NCBI GenBank assembly: GCA_040753795.1 | Contig: JBFMDX010000006.1 | Span: 1-64,000 of the forward strand | Direction: 5' to 3' | Origin: Thermodesulfobacteriota bacterium | Lineage (GTDB): Bacteria; Desulfobacterota; Desulfobacteria; Desulfobacterales; Desulfosudaceae | Length of the DNA: 64,000 nt | Shown here: positions 42,777 through 51,278 of the stretch, piece after piece | How the letters are laid out: each line of letters starts with the position of its first letter | How positions within the stretch are numbered: the first letter of the stretch is position 1 | Notes under the pieces: generated by a model | Seen by the model: the letters and a program-made list of their open reading frames with translations, nothing else | Told to the model about the DNA's origin: nothing | Database searches by the model: none | Translations under genes and position numbers: made by a program

Positions 42777-43433
42777 ATGGGTACTGCCGAAGAGGGGGAA
42801 ACTCCTCGTAATGAGAAAACCCGCCGGCGAATCATGCAGTTTGCCGAAGGGGCTTTTCATGATCGAGGCTTCCGTGGGGTGACCGTAGAGGAGATCTGCG
42901 GCGGCCTGGGAATGAGCAAACGGACCTTTTACAAATACTTTGCCAATCGCGACGCCCTTGCTCTGGCGATCATGATGGATCGCTTTGCCGTCTTCGGCCC
43001 CGCACTGATTGAAAATCTGAAATCCGCCAAGCCGGTCAAACACATCCTGGAGACCCACTTCGACCTGCTTATCCATAACATCTACGGCCGGATTTCAGCG
43101 CAAATGTTCGCCGACTTCCAAACGATGTTTCCGGATGCCTGGCAAAACCTGGAGCAAGCCAGGCGACAGATCATCGCCATGTTTGCCGATCTGCTCCGGC
43201 GGGGGCAGGCGGAAGGCTGCATCCGCCAGGACCTCGACCCGCTGGTGGCGGTAAAGATCATTCAAGGGATTGCCACCCATCTGGCCGATCCGCGTTTTCT
43301 GCTGAGTGCCGGCATCGATATGGATGCGTTTGTCAGAAACTGGCAGCACCTGGTCTTTTTCGGGTTACTGACGACAAAAACAAAACAGAGGCGGTCTTCA
43401 ATCCGCCTCCGGAAAGCAGAGAGGTTTCGATGA
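42777..43433 (+). CDS. TetR-family transcriptional regulator
   Basis: A 218-residue repressor. The N-terminal helix-turn-helix is typical: RRIMQFAEGAFHDRGFRGVTVEEICGGLGMSKRTFYKYFANRDAL. The C-terminal ligand domain is helical with no recognised ligand. Its stop overlaps the start of the radical SAM gene (ATGA), so the pair forms a regulator-enzyme operon. An inverted repeat in its promoter is the likely operator. What it senses may be the substrate of the radical SAM enzyme. Confidence 0.88.
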   Translation: MGTAEEGETPRNEKTRRRIMQFAEGAFHDRGFRGVTVEEICGGLGMSKRTFYKYFANRDALALAIMMDRFAVFGPALIENLKSAKPVKHILETHFDLLIHNIYGRISAQMFADFQTMFPDAWQNLEQARRQIIAMFADLLRRGQAEGCIRQDLDPLVAVKIIQGIATHLADPRFLLSAGIDMDAFVRNWQHLVFFGLLTTKTKQRRSSIRLRKAERFR

Positions 43434-44812
43434 AAATCACGCTGATTTTTCCGGCCAGAGACAACGATATCGCCCGGGGGATGGTCAGCATCCCGCCGGC
43501 CGGCATCACGCGGCTGGCGGCCCTGGTGCCGGACGACGCCGAAGTGAAACTGGTCGACATGCTCAGTTACGATCGCGTCGATTATGAGGAACCGGCGGAT
43601 CTGGTCGGCATCACGGTCAGGACGCCGGTGGCCTCCGTGGCCTATGAAATCGCCGACCGCTTCCGGGCACGGGGGGTGCCGGTGGTCCTGGGCGGCCCAC
43701 ATGCCTCGGCCGTGCCACTGGACGCGGCCCGGCACGCCGATACGGTGGTGGTGGGCGAAGCCGAGACGACCTGGCCCCGTTTTCTGGAAGATTTCAGAAT
43801 CGGGGGAGCAAAACGCTTTTATGTCTGCGGCCCCCTCAAGTTTGATCCCGGCATGGAATCCCTGCACCATGAGCCGGCCTTTCCGGCATTAACCAACGCG
43901 CCCATACCGAAAAACGGACTCCTGCCCCGGCGCCGCTATATCATGGATTCCATCCTGACCACCCGGGGCTGTCCCTTTGACTGTTCCTTCTGCCCGGTAT
44001 CGATCCTGTTCGGGAAAAAGCCCCGGCACCGTCCCGTCGATGAGGTCGTCAGAGAAGTGGCCGGAATGAAGAAACGGGTCTATTTCAATCTGGACGATAA
44101 TATCTTCGGCATCCCCGGAGATGAAGAGTACTATCTTGATCTCTTCAAGGCCCTGGCCGGTCTGAAGAAGAAAAAATACTGGGCCGGCCAGGCCGGACTG
44201 GGCGTGGTGGATACGGAAAAGGGCCGGGAAATTCTGCGGCGGGCCGTCAAAAGCGGACTGACCCTGGTATCCGTGGGGATCGAATCCGTTTCCCGGGAGG
44301 GGTTGATCGAGTCGGACGCCGCCAGAAAGATGTCGAATAAAGGCAATAAGACGCCGAGCGTGGATACGATTCTGGAGCAGATCCGGGCCTTAAAGGAGCA
44401 CGGCCTGTTTATCCTGGGCTGGTTTGTCATCGGCTGGGACAGCGACCGGGAGGATCAGTATCAGAGCACCCTGGAATTTGCCGACCGGGCCGGAATCGCG
44501 CCGATTATCGTCAATCTTTACCCCATGCCCGGCACCCGGTGTTACGACGACTTTCTCCAGGCCGGCCGCATAAAACCCGGTCTGGACTGGGAGGATTTCA
44601 GCCTGGCCGGCAACAACATCGTCTATCACCATCCAGCGCTCAGTGAAGCGGCGATGGTCACCGGCGCCCGGTCGGCCATGCAAAGCGCCTATTCCTTCAC
44701 CCGTATGTTCAAACGCGCCGTGGATTACACCCGGCACAGGCCCAGCCCCATCAGTTTCCCCCTGGCGATGATTTTACAGTATCGGGGAAAGAAGAATTTC
44801 CCGACGGACTGA
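43430..44812 (+). CDS. B12-binding-domain radical SAM protein
   Basis: A 460-residue protein. Residues 1-130 form a B12-binding-type Rossmann fold (DLVGITVRTPVASVAYEIADRF, VVLGGPHASAVP) without a clear DxHxxG lower-ligand histidine, so cobalamin may bind base-off. The radical SAM motif is C-PFD-C-SF-C at ~182-189 (TTRGCPFDCSFCPV). Such enzymes methylate or rearrange unactivated carbons in lipids or peptides. Translationally coupled to tetR. A possible role is a lipid modification, but no substrate evidence is present. Confidence 0.85.
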   Translation: MKITLIFPARDNDIARGMVSIPPAGITRLAALVPDDAEVKLVDMLSYDRVDYEEPADLVGITVRTPVASVAYEIADRFRARGVPVVLGGPHASAVPLDAARHADTVVVGEAETTWPRFLEDFRIGGAKRFYVCGPLKFDPGMESLHHEPAFPALTNAPIPKNGLLPRRRYIMDSILTTRGCPFDCSFCPVSILFGKKPRHRPVDEVVREVAGMKKRVYFNLDDNIFGIPGDEEYYLDLFKALAGLKKKKYWAGQAGLGVVDTEKGREILRRAVKSGLTLVSVGIESVSREGLIESDAARKMSNKGNKTPSVDTILEQIRALKEHGLFILGWFVIGWDSDREDQYQSTLEFADRAGIAPIIVNLYPMPGTRCYDDFLQAGRIKPGLDWEDFSLAGNNIVYHHPALSEAAMVTGARSAMQSAYSFTRMFKRAVDYTRHRPSPISFPLAMILQYRGKKNFPTD

Positions 44813-44831
44813 AAATAAGCCCGGGCCGTCT

Positions 44832-46445
44832 TCACCCGCCTTTTTCCGCCTCGGCCAGGCGACGCCTGCCCCATTCCTCCAGGATGGCGGCGTCATGAAT
44901 CATGATCTGCTTCAGGGTCGATTCCAGCGGCTGGTCGGTTTCCGCCACCATATGCCGGCCGGCGTCAATTTCCGTAACCGGATCGAAGTCATCTTTTAAG
45001 GCTTCAAAATGGGCCAGGCGGGCGTCCGAAAGCCCGGGGCTTTCTTCTCTCTGCTTCAGTCGGCGGCGGATTTCGTCGTCCCCCGCCCGGCACTCTACCA
45101 GAATGAAATTGGCATCCAAATCCCGGGCCAGGCGGCCGGCTTCATCGCGGAAATGGCGCCTGCGGAACGTGGCGTCCAGAATCACGGATTCATTCTTTTC
45201 CAGGGCTTCCTGGGCCGCCAGCAACAGGTTGCCGTACGTCAGCCGGTCGGCCTCCGGCGTGTAGATGCCGCCGGCAAAAGGGGTCTCCCGGGCCGCTGTT
45301 GTCCGTGCCGGAAACATGTCTTTGCGGACACGATCGGACTGAAGGAGATCGATGCGCAGCAGGTCTGCCAGGGCACGGGCCAGAGTGCTTTTGCCCGAAG
45401 CCGGCAGACCGCAGAGCACCCACATGGTGGGCCGGGTGAACTGGAGCGCATACCGGTAAGCCAGTAGCAGGAAACGCCCGCTGTCCTGCTTCAGCGTGCT
45501 CCGCTGCTGTGTCGTCAACGAAGGTTCCCGCCGCCGGATTTCCGAAACCTTGAACCTGACCATAGCCCGATAGCACTTGTAAAAGTCAATCAGGGGAACC
45601 AGGCCGGCGTCGCCGCTCTTTTCCACATAGGCGGCCAGAAGGCGGCGGGCCCAATGGTCATGGCCTCTGAAGTCCAGGTCCATGATCAGAAAGGCCAGAT
45701 CATTGGCCGTGTCCCCCAGCCGGAAGCCGGGGTTGAATTCAATGCAGTCGATGATGCGGATGCCGTCATGAAAATAGATATGCTCGCAGCGCAGGTCGCC
45801 ATGGCCGTCCCGGATCCGTTGCCCGCGGACACGATCGAGAAAAAACGTCTGCCGCCGGTTCATGAAACAGACGACGGCGGACCGGATAATGTCGTGCCGG
45901 CGACGGTCTTCTGAATTTTCGATAAACAGCGCCGTCTGGTCAAATGTTTCCCGCCATATCCGGCCGATATGGTCCGGGCCGCCGAATTTGGCCATGGCGG
46001 CGGCCGTCGTCGGCAGCCGGTGGAAATCCGCCAGGCATCCGGCCAACGCGTCCACGTGCGCGTCGGTCATGCCGCCGGAATCGAGTAAAGCCGTCATGGA
46101 ATCGGTTTCCGGGAGTTGCTGCATGCGCACGGCGTATTCGACGATGTCGCCGGAGCCCTCCAGGGAATAGCGTCCGGATTGAAAAGTGACGGGAAGAATA
46201 TCCAGATAGATATCCGGCGCCAGACGCCGGTTGAGCATGATTTCCCGCCGGCAGTAATGGCGTCTTCCGGACAGGGTAGTGAAGTTCAGAAAACCCAGAT
46301 CGACCGGTTTTTTAATCTTGTACACATAGCGCCCTGTCAGATAGACCCGGGAAATATGCGTTTCCCGGACCGTGATCCCCTCCACGGGATGGGGATAAAA
46401 AGCGGCATCGCGCATGGCGCGATCAAGTTCCTGCGGGTCCGTCAT
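44832..46445 (-). CDS. APH-like / AAA_33 bifunctional kinase-type protein
   Basis: A 537-residue cytoplasmic protein. The N-terminal part resembles aminoglycoside phosphotransferase-fold proteins (YKIKKPVDLGFLNF, RDGHGDLRCEHIYF, DCIEFNP). The C-terminal part is a P-loop kinase with Walker A GLPASGKST (~342-350) and ILDATFRRRHFRDEA. The family is widespread and annotated as bifunctional APH/ATP-binding protein; substrate unknown, not evidence of antibiotic resistance. It is divergent from the MBL gene, with an inverted repeat between them. Confidence 0.78.
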   Translation of the reverse strand: MTDPQELDRAMRDAAFYPHPVEGITVRETHISRVYLTGRYVYKIKKPVDLGFLNFTTLSGRRHYCRREIMLNRRLAPDIYLDILPVTFQSGRYSLEGSGDIVEYAVRMQQLPETDSMTALLDSGGMTDAHVDALAGCLADFHRLPTTAAAMAKFGGPDHIGRIWRETFDQTALFIENSEDRRRHDIIRSAVVCFMNRRQTFFLDRVRGQRIRDGHGDLRCEHIYFHDGIRIIDCIEFNPGFRLGDTANDLAFLIMDLDFRGHDHWARRLLAAYVEKSGDAGLVPLIDFYKCYRAMVRFKVSEIRRREPSLTTQQRSTLKQDSGRFLLLAYRYALQFTRPTMWVLCGLPASGKSTLARALADLLRIDLLQSDRVRKDMFPARTTAARETPFAGGIYTPEADRLTYGNLLLAAQEALEKNESVILDATFRRRHFRDEAGRLARDLDANFILVECRAGDDEIRRRLKQREESPGLSDARLAHFEALKDDFDPVTEIDAGRHMVAETDQPLESTLKQIMIHDAAILEEWGRRRLAEAEKGG

Positions 46446-46480
46446 ATATCACCGGTCTTTATATGAAAAATTTCATGATC

Positions 46481-46506
46481 TCTGTTATTATAATGATTAT
46501 AACAGA
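46481..46506. promoter_or_regulatory. operator-like inverted repeat between divergent genes
   Basis: TCTGTTAT (46481-46488) and its perfect inverse ATAACAGA (46499-46506), ten bases apart, sit in the short AT-rich gap between the kinase gene and the MBL gene, with TATAAT inside. The position fits a regulator site acting on one or both genes. Confidence 0.5.
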
Positions 46507-46573
46507 ACGGCGCCGCTTTGTATCGTTCTGGCATGGAGATCGTCCACCAGCATACCAATGGGAGGGACATCAG

Positions 46574-47248
46574 ATGAATCGTTCCGGCATTATAATGGAT
46601 AACCTGTGGCAGGTAGGCGGCGGGGGGCTGTCCGGTCCCGGTGATGCCGCCGTTTACCTGGCGCGGTTCGGCGACGCGGCCATGCTGGTTGACGCTGGTT
46701 GCGGGGACGGCCACGAGGCTGTCAGGCGCAACATTACCGCCTGCCTGCCGGAGAGGATCCCCGTGACGTATCTGTTTCTGACCCACTGCCATTTTGATCA
46801 TACCGGCGGCGCAGACCGGCTGCGGTCCGAATACGGGGCGAAAATCGTCGCCCACGAACTCGACGCTGGTTTTCTTGAAAGCGGCGACCGCGACGTCACC
46901 GCCGCTTCCTGGTACGGTGCCTTTCTGCCGCCGTTTACCATTGACGTCAAAATAACCGGGCGGGAACAGACGTTTACCGTCGGCAGCGGCCGGATTACCG
47001 CCCTACACTGGCCCGGGCATTCGCCCGGATCAATGGTTCTGACCACCCGTCTGGATGGGCTGACGATCCTTTTCGGTCAGGACATTCACGGACCGATTCA
47101 TCCATCCCTGCTGTCCGACCGCGCCGATTACCAGGCTTCTCTGCGCCGGATTCTGGGGCTTGAGGCGGACCTGCTCCTGGAAGGCCATTATGGCGTCGTA
47201 CGCGGGAAAGAAGCCGTGCGGGATTTTATCCGCTCGTTTATCGAATAG
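46574..47248 (+). CDS. metallo-beta-lactamase fold hydrolase
   Basis: A 224-residue MBL-fold protein. The frame is open further upstream, but ATG 46574 (MNRSGIIMDNLWQ) follows GGAGG by eight bases and is chosen. The metal site THCHFDH is at ~62-68, with HWPGHSPGS and the later GQDIH aspartate completing it; the C-terminal EGHYG gives the last histidine. It may be a glyoxalase II- or ArsR-linked-type hydrolase. A broken copy of its 3' end lies at 42533. The hotdog gene follows 50 bases later. Confidence 0.85.
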   Translation: MNRSGIIMDNLWQVGGGGLSGPGDAAVYLARFGDAAMLVDAGCGDGHEAVRRNITACLPERIPVTYLFLTHCHFDHTGGADRLRSEYGAKIVAHELDAGFLESGDRDVTAASWYGAFLPPFTIDVKITGREQTFTVGSGRITALHWPGHSPGSMVLTTRLDGLTILFGQDIHGPIHPSLLSDRADYQASLRRILGLEADLLLEGHYGVVRGKEAVRDFIRSFIE

Positions 47249-47298
47249 AAGCGATGTCTCTGTTTGTTTAACAAAAAAGGAGGACATAAAAAGGCGAA

Positions 47299-47733
47299 AT
47301 GGACACCACCGGCACCCCCCCGAACCCGGACGAGGAAAAACGGCTGGAAAGCCTCATGGAACCCGTCAACAATTCTCCCTATTACCGGCATATCCGGATG
47401 CGGCTGGGAAAATTGTCCGTTGAAGGATGCGTGATGACCCTGGAGGTGGGTGACGAGCACATGAATGTCTTCGGGAACGGCCACGGCGGCGCGGTAGCGT
47501 CCCTGGCTGACTCCGCCTGCGGGCTTGCCCTGGTGCCGTCCCTGAAACAGGGCGAATTTGCCGTGACCCAGAATCTGTTCGTCAATTATTTCCGGCCCGT
47601 GAAGAAAGGCACCCTGACCGCCCGGGGGAAAATCGTCAACCGGGGGAAGACCAGCGCTGTCCTCGAAGCGGAAATCTTCAACGAGGCCGGTGAACTGGTC
47701 GCCCGGGCACAGACGACCCACGCCATCCGGTAA
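47299..47733 (+). CDS. PaaI-type hotdog thioesterase
   Basis: A 144-residue hotdog-fold acyl-CoA thioesterase of the PaaI/YbgC-like group: NGHGGAVASLADSACGLAL carries the family's HGG and acidic residue, and TQNLFVNYFRPVKKGTLTARGKIVNRGK the second strand region. It hydrolyses acyl- or aryl-CoA esters in the cytoplasm. Probably co-transcribed with the MBL hydrolase upstream (50 bases). Confidence 0.85.
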   Translation: MDTTGTPPNPDEEKRLESLMEPVNNSPYYRHIRMRLGKLSVEGCVMTLEVGDEHMNVFGNGHGGAVASLADSACGLALVPSLKQGEFAVTQNLFVNYFRPVKKGTLTARGKIVNRGKTSAVLEAEIFNEAGELVARAQTTHAIR

Positions 47734-48006
47734 ACACAAGGCACCTCGCAGACATAATGGGTTCCCGCAAAAGCATAGAAATCCCTTGTAAATTACCCGG
47801 GACGTGTTAGATATCCTCAATGGGGGGGCCTTCCGTAAGGATATTTTTTTGCCCCGGTTTTCAACTCATCAACAGGATATTTGCAAGATGCGCGGGAAAT
47901 CGAGCCGTGATATCCGCTCAAGGGGTGCCGGTTCATGCCTGCCGGTAGCCGCCTGCCGTGACCGCCGGATTATCGTTTCGGCGGTGTTTCACCTTCCGGT
48001 GAAGAG

Positions 48007-51000
48007 ATGAACAAATTTTTTGCCGGTAAAATCGGCCCGCTGGTGGTATGGTTTTTCTTCCTGTCCGGCGCGGCCAGCCTGATGTACGAAATCATCTGGA
48101 TGCGAATGCTGACGGTCTACGCCGGCGGCAGCGATTTTTCGGTGAGCATCGTACTGGCCGTATTCATGGCCGGGCTGGCCATGGGCAGCGCCATCGCCGG
48201 GAGGCTCGCCGACTGTTTGGACGGATCAAGGCGACTCCTCATTTACGGATGGCTGAAACTGGCCATCGGGCTTTATGGCCTCCTCTTCCCCCTCCTGATG
48301 TCCTGGTGCAAACCCCTGTATGCGCTTTTCTACCATCATCTGCTGGATCATTTTCTCGGATACAACGCGGCCAGTTCGCTCATTTCAGCACTGCTGCTCA
48401 TTGTCCCCACGACACTGATGGGCATTACCTTCCCGCTTTTATGCCGCTTTGTGATTGATGATCTGCCGCAAGCCGGCTCCCTCATGGGTCGCCTCTATGG
48501 CGCGGAAACGCTGGGAGCCGCGACCGGTACGCTCCTATGCGGATTCTGGCTGATCGGCGGACAGGGCATCACCGCCGCGCTGACGGCGGCGGTGATGATC
48601 CATGCCGCCATCGGCTTGTTCTGCATCCTGTTTCTGGTCCCGGCAATTCGACTCAAGACCGGAAAGGACGCCCGGACGCCCTCTCCGGCTGCAGCCGACA
48701 GAACGACCGGCCGGGAAAATTTTTCAAATCATCGGCTGCTTCTGACGCATGTGATTCCGCTCTATGCCCTTTTGGGGATTTCCGCCTTCTGCGGCATGGC
48801 ATACGAGGTCATCTGGACAAAACTTATCGCGTTGCTGTTGGGACCCACCACCTATTCTTTCACCATCGTCCTGTTCACCTTTATTACCGGACTGGCGCTG
48901 GGCAGCATCTTTTTCGGCCGGCTGGCGGACCGGAGCCGGAACCCCTTCAGCCTCCTGGTCGCCACTCAATTCGCGGCGGCAGGATCCGTTCTGGTTGTCA
49001 GCCACTTTCTGGGCAACGCCCAGATCTTCTTCGCCAAGATTCTGTATCAGTTGCGCGATCATTTCTTCCTGCTGGAAACCGCCAAAACCGGCCTGCTGTT
49101 TGTTCTGATGGTCGTACCGACGGTTTTCCTCGGCGCCTCGTTCCCTGTGGCCGTCCGTATCCGCACCCGGAGCCTGGCATCGCTCGGCGAGTCGGTCGGA
49201 AAACTTTACGCCGTCAGCACCGTCGGCGCATTTCTCGGCTCCTTTTCCGCGGGGTTTGTGCTGGTTCCGCTTCTTGGCAAGGCCATGGGCCTTTCCACCC
49301 TGGCCGGAGCGCAGGTTGTCACGGCCATGACCGCTTCGATGCTGGCCGGCAGGCGCCTCTCGCTTCGGGTCGTCCCGGCAGTCCTCGCGGCCACCCTGCT
49401 GGCGGGGTGCCTGTTTCTGCCGAGATGGGACCGCGCGTCGCTGACCCGCGGGAAATACCTGCGTCCCGATCTTTACGGGGACGCGTTGGAAAACATGTCC
49501 CTCATGGACAGCCTGTTTCTGGGACGTAAGAGACTGTCGCACCTGTGCACGGACCAGGATATCCTCTGGATCGAAGACGGCATCGGCGGGCTGGTGGCGG
49601 TGGGCAGGACCGTCAACAGCCTCGGGGCCACGATCATGTTCCTTTCGGTCAACGGCAAAATCGTTACCTCGACACAGTGGGATCTCCACATGATGACCAT
49701 CGCCGGCCACCTGCCGATGATGTTTCACCGGAATGCGAAAAGCGCCCTGGTGATCGGCCTGGGCGGCGGCATTACCGCCGGCGAAATGCTGCACTATCCG
49801 CTGGAAACGCTTGACGTGGTGGAAATCAGTCCCGAGGTCGTAGCGGCATGCCCGCTGTTTGCGCCGTTTCACAATAACCTCCTGACCGATCCCCGTACAC
49901 ACCTCATCGTTCAGGACGCCCGAACCCATGTGGCCCTGACCGATCGCCGGTACGACGTGATCGTGTCCGACCCCATTAATCCCTGGGTGGCCGGTTCCGC
50001 CCAGCTGTTCACCCTGGACCATTTCCGGCGTGTGAAAAGCCGGCTTAACCCGGACGGCATATTTATCCAGTGGTTTCATGCCTATCAGTCGGGCTGGGAC
50101 GTTTTTTCCATGTTCGGACGGACGTTCCGTGAAGCGTTTCCCAACAGCCTGCTCGTGAACACGGCCATTTTCGGACCGGACTATCTGTTCGTAGGTTTCG
50201 CTGACGACCATCAGCCCATGCCGGGCCTCGACATTCTGGAGCAGAACCTCCCCTACGCCGTCCAATCGGCCAACCTGCGCATGCCCAGCGCATCCGTCCT
50301 CTACCCCCTGATTGTAACGGATTCCCCCGCCTCGCTCTTCGGCGACGGTCGGCTCCACACCGATGCGCATCCATACATGGAGTATCTTGCCCCTCGCTAT
50401 GCCTACACTGGCGGCATCGATTTCACGAAACAGGTCAGAGAGGGAAGACAACGCTCGCCGCTGCTGCGATCCATTCTGTCACGGTTTGGCGACATCGACC
50501 ATCAGCTTGACTTCGCCGAATTCATGGCTTCCGTAAACGTCCCGCCGTTCGGGCTGGTCCAGACAGCGAACGCGAGCCCCTCACAGATGACGCGATACCG
50601 GCATATCGTGGAAAACTACTGCCGCGTCAACAAGGTGGAAGACTACAGTCGGTTGTCGCCACTGGATCGGGGTATCTGCCTTCCCCTTCAGGAACAGCTT
50701 GTTCTGGAACGAATTGATCAGTTGATCACTGCTGGAAACGATAGCTGGCTGCTCGCTGAAGCATACTTCGACCTGGCCGGAATTTACGCGGCCGGGAACG
50801 GCTTCCGACGCGCCACCACCGCTTATCGACAGGGGCTTCTGCATCTGCCCGATCACCAGGCGGCCCTGTCCAACCTGGCGGCCTGTCATGAACGTCTGGG
50901 GGAGCACCGCCAGGCTATTGACGCCCTCAACCGGCTGGTCCTGATCCGGCCCCGGTCGGCCGGACTGATGGCCCGACTGGCCGTTAATTATCTGCGGCTC

Positions 51001-51111
51001 GGAAACCCGGGAGAAGCCCTGGCCAGTGTCGAAAAAGGTCTGACCATCGACCCTGCCAGCAACGCCCTGCTTTCCCTGCGGAACGCCCTGACCGGCAGGG
51101 ACCCGGAATGA
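48007..51111 (+). CDS. MFS-like / spermidine synthase-like / TPR fusion protein
   Basis: A 1034-residue protein. The first ~480 residues carry two sets of membrane helices of the type fused to spermidine synthases (SGAASLMYEIIWMRML, repeated as CGMAYEVIWTKLIALLLG). Residues ~515-740 are a spermidine-synthase-like SAM/dcSAM fold (VIGLGGGITAGEML, VEISPEVV, DPINPWVAGSAQLFT). Residues ~915-1030 are TPR units (ALSNLAACHERLGEHRQAIDALNRLV). Relatives are widespread in deltaproteobacteria; catalysis is unproven and polyamine synthesis is not assured. The 270-base gap upstream holds no recognised gene. Confidence 0.75.
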   Translation: MNKFFAGKIGPLVVWFFFLSGAASLMYEIIWMRMLTVYAGGSDFSVSIVLAVFMAGLAMGSAIAGRLADCLDGSRRLLIYGWLKLAIGLYGLLFPLLMSWCKPLYALFYHHLLDHFLGYNAASSLISALLLIVPTTLMGITFPLLCRFVIDDLPQAGSLMGRLYGAETLGAATGTLLCGFWLIGGQGITAALTAAVMIHAAIGLFCILFLVPAIRLKTGKDARTPSPAAADRTTGRENFSNHRLLLTHVIPLYALLGISAFCGMAYEVIWTKLIALLLGPTTYSFTIVLFTFITGLALGSIFFGRLADRSRNPFSLLVATQFAAAGSVLVVSHFLGNAQIFFAKILYQLRDHFFLLETAKTGLLFVLMVVPTVFLGASFPVAVRIRTRSLASLGESVGKLYAVSTVGAFLGSFSAGFVLVPLLGKAMGLSTLAGAQVVTAMTASMLAGRRLSLRVVPAVLAATLLAGCLFLPRWDRASLTRGKYLRPDLYGDALENMSLMDSLFLGRKRLSHLCTDQDILWIEDGIGGLVAVGRTVNSLGATIMFLSVNGKIVTSTQWDLHMMTIAGHLPMMFHRNAKSALVIGLGGGITAGEMLHYPLETLDVVEISPEVVAACPLFAPFHNNLLTDPRTHLIVQDARTHVALTDRRYDVIVSDPINPWVAGSAQLFTLDHFRRVKSRLNPDGIFIQWFHAYQSGWDVFSMFGRTFREAFPNSLLVNTAIFGPDYLFVGFADDHQPMPGLDILEQNLPYAVQSANLRMPSASVLYPLIVTDSPASLFGDGRLHTDAHPYMEYLAPRYAYTGGIDFTKQVREGRQRSPLLRSILSRFGDIDHQLDFAEFMASVNVPPFGLVQTANASPSQMTRYRHIVENYCRVNKVEDYSRLSPLDRGICLPLQEQLVLERIDQLITAGNDSWLLAEAYFDLAGIYAAGNGFRRATTAYRQGLLHLPDHQAALSNLAACHERLGEHRQAIDALNRLVLIRPRSAGLMARLAVNYLRLGNPGEALASVEKGLTIDPASNALLSLRNALTGRDPE

Positions 51112-51206
51112 AAATAAACCGGGGCACTCTCCGCTTTTTCGCCGTCACAACCATTTTAAACATTGATCACCCGCGCAACCTTTTATTTTCATTGTCTGAT
51201 GAAAAT

Positions 51207-51234
51207 TTGCTTTAAAAATAAACAACTGTATATT
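51207..51234 (+). promoter_or_regulatory. possible promoter of the hybrid kinase operon
   Basis: TTGCTT (51207-51212), 16 bases, TATATT (51229-51234), 45 bases before the ATG of the sensor kinase, in an AT-rich gap. Weak -35 match. Confidence 0.4.
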
Positions 51235-51278
51235 AGATTATCCGGTAAACACTGTTCAATCATCCGGGGTAAATTCGA

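Noticed and set aside
44832-46445. Aminoglycoside resistance gene
   Set aside because: The APH-like fold is fused to a P-loop kinase, a common housekeeping-type family; nothing indicates drug phosphorylation.
48724-50451. 575-codon minus-strand frame
   Set aside because: Antisense to the spermidine-synthase fusion; low-complexity Q/G/R-rich shadow.
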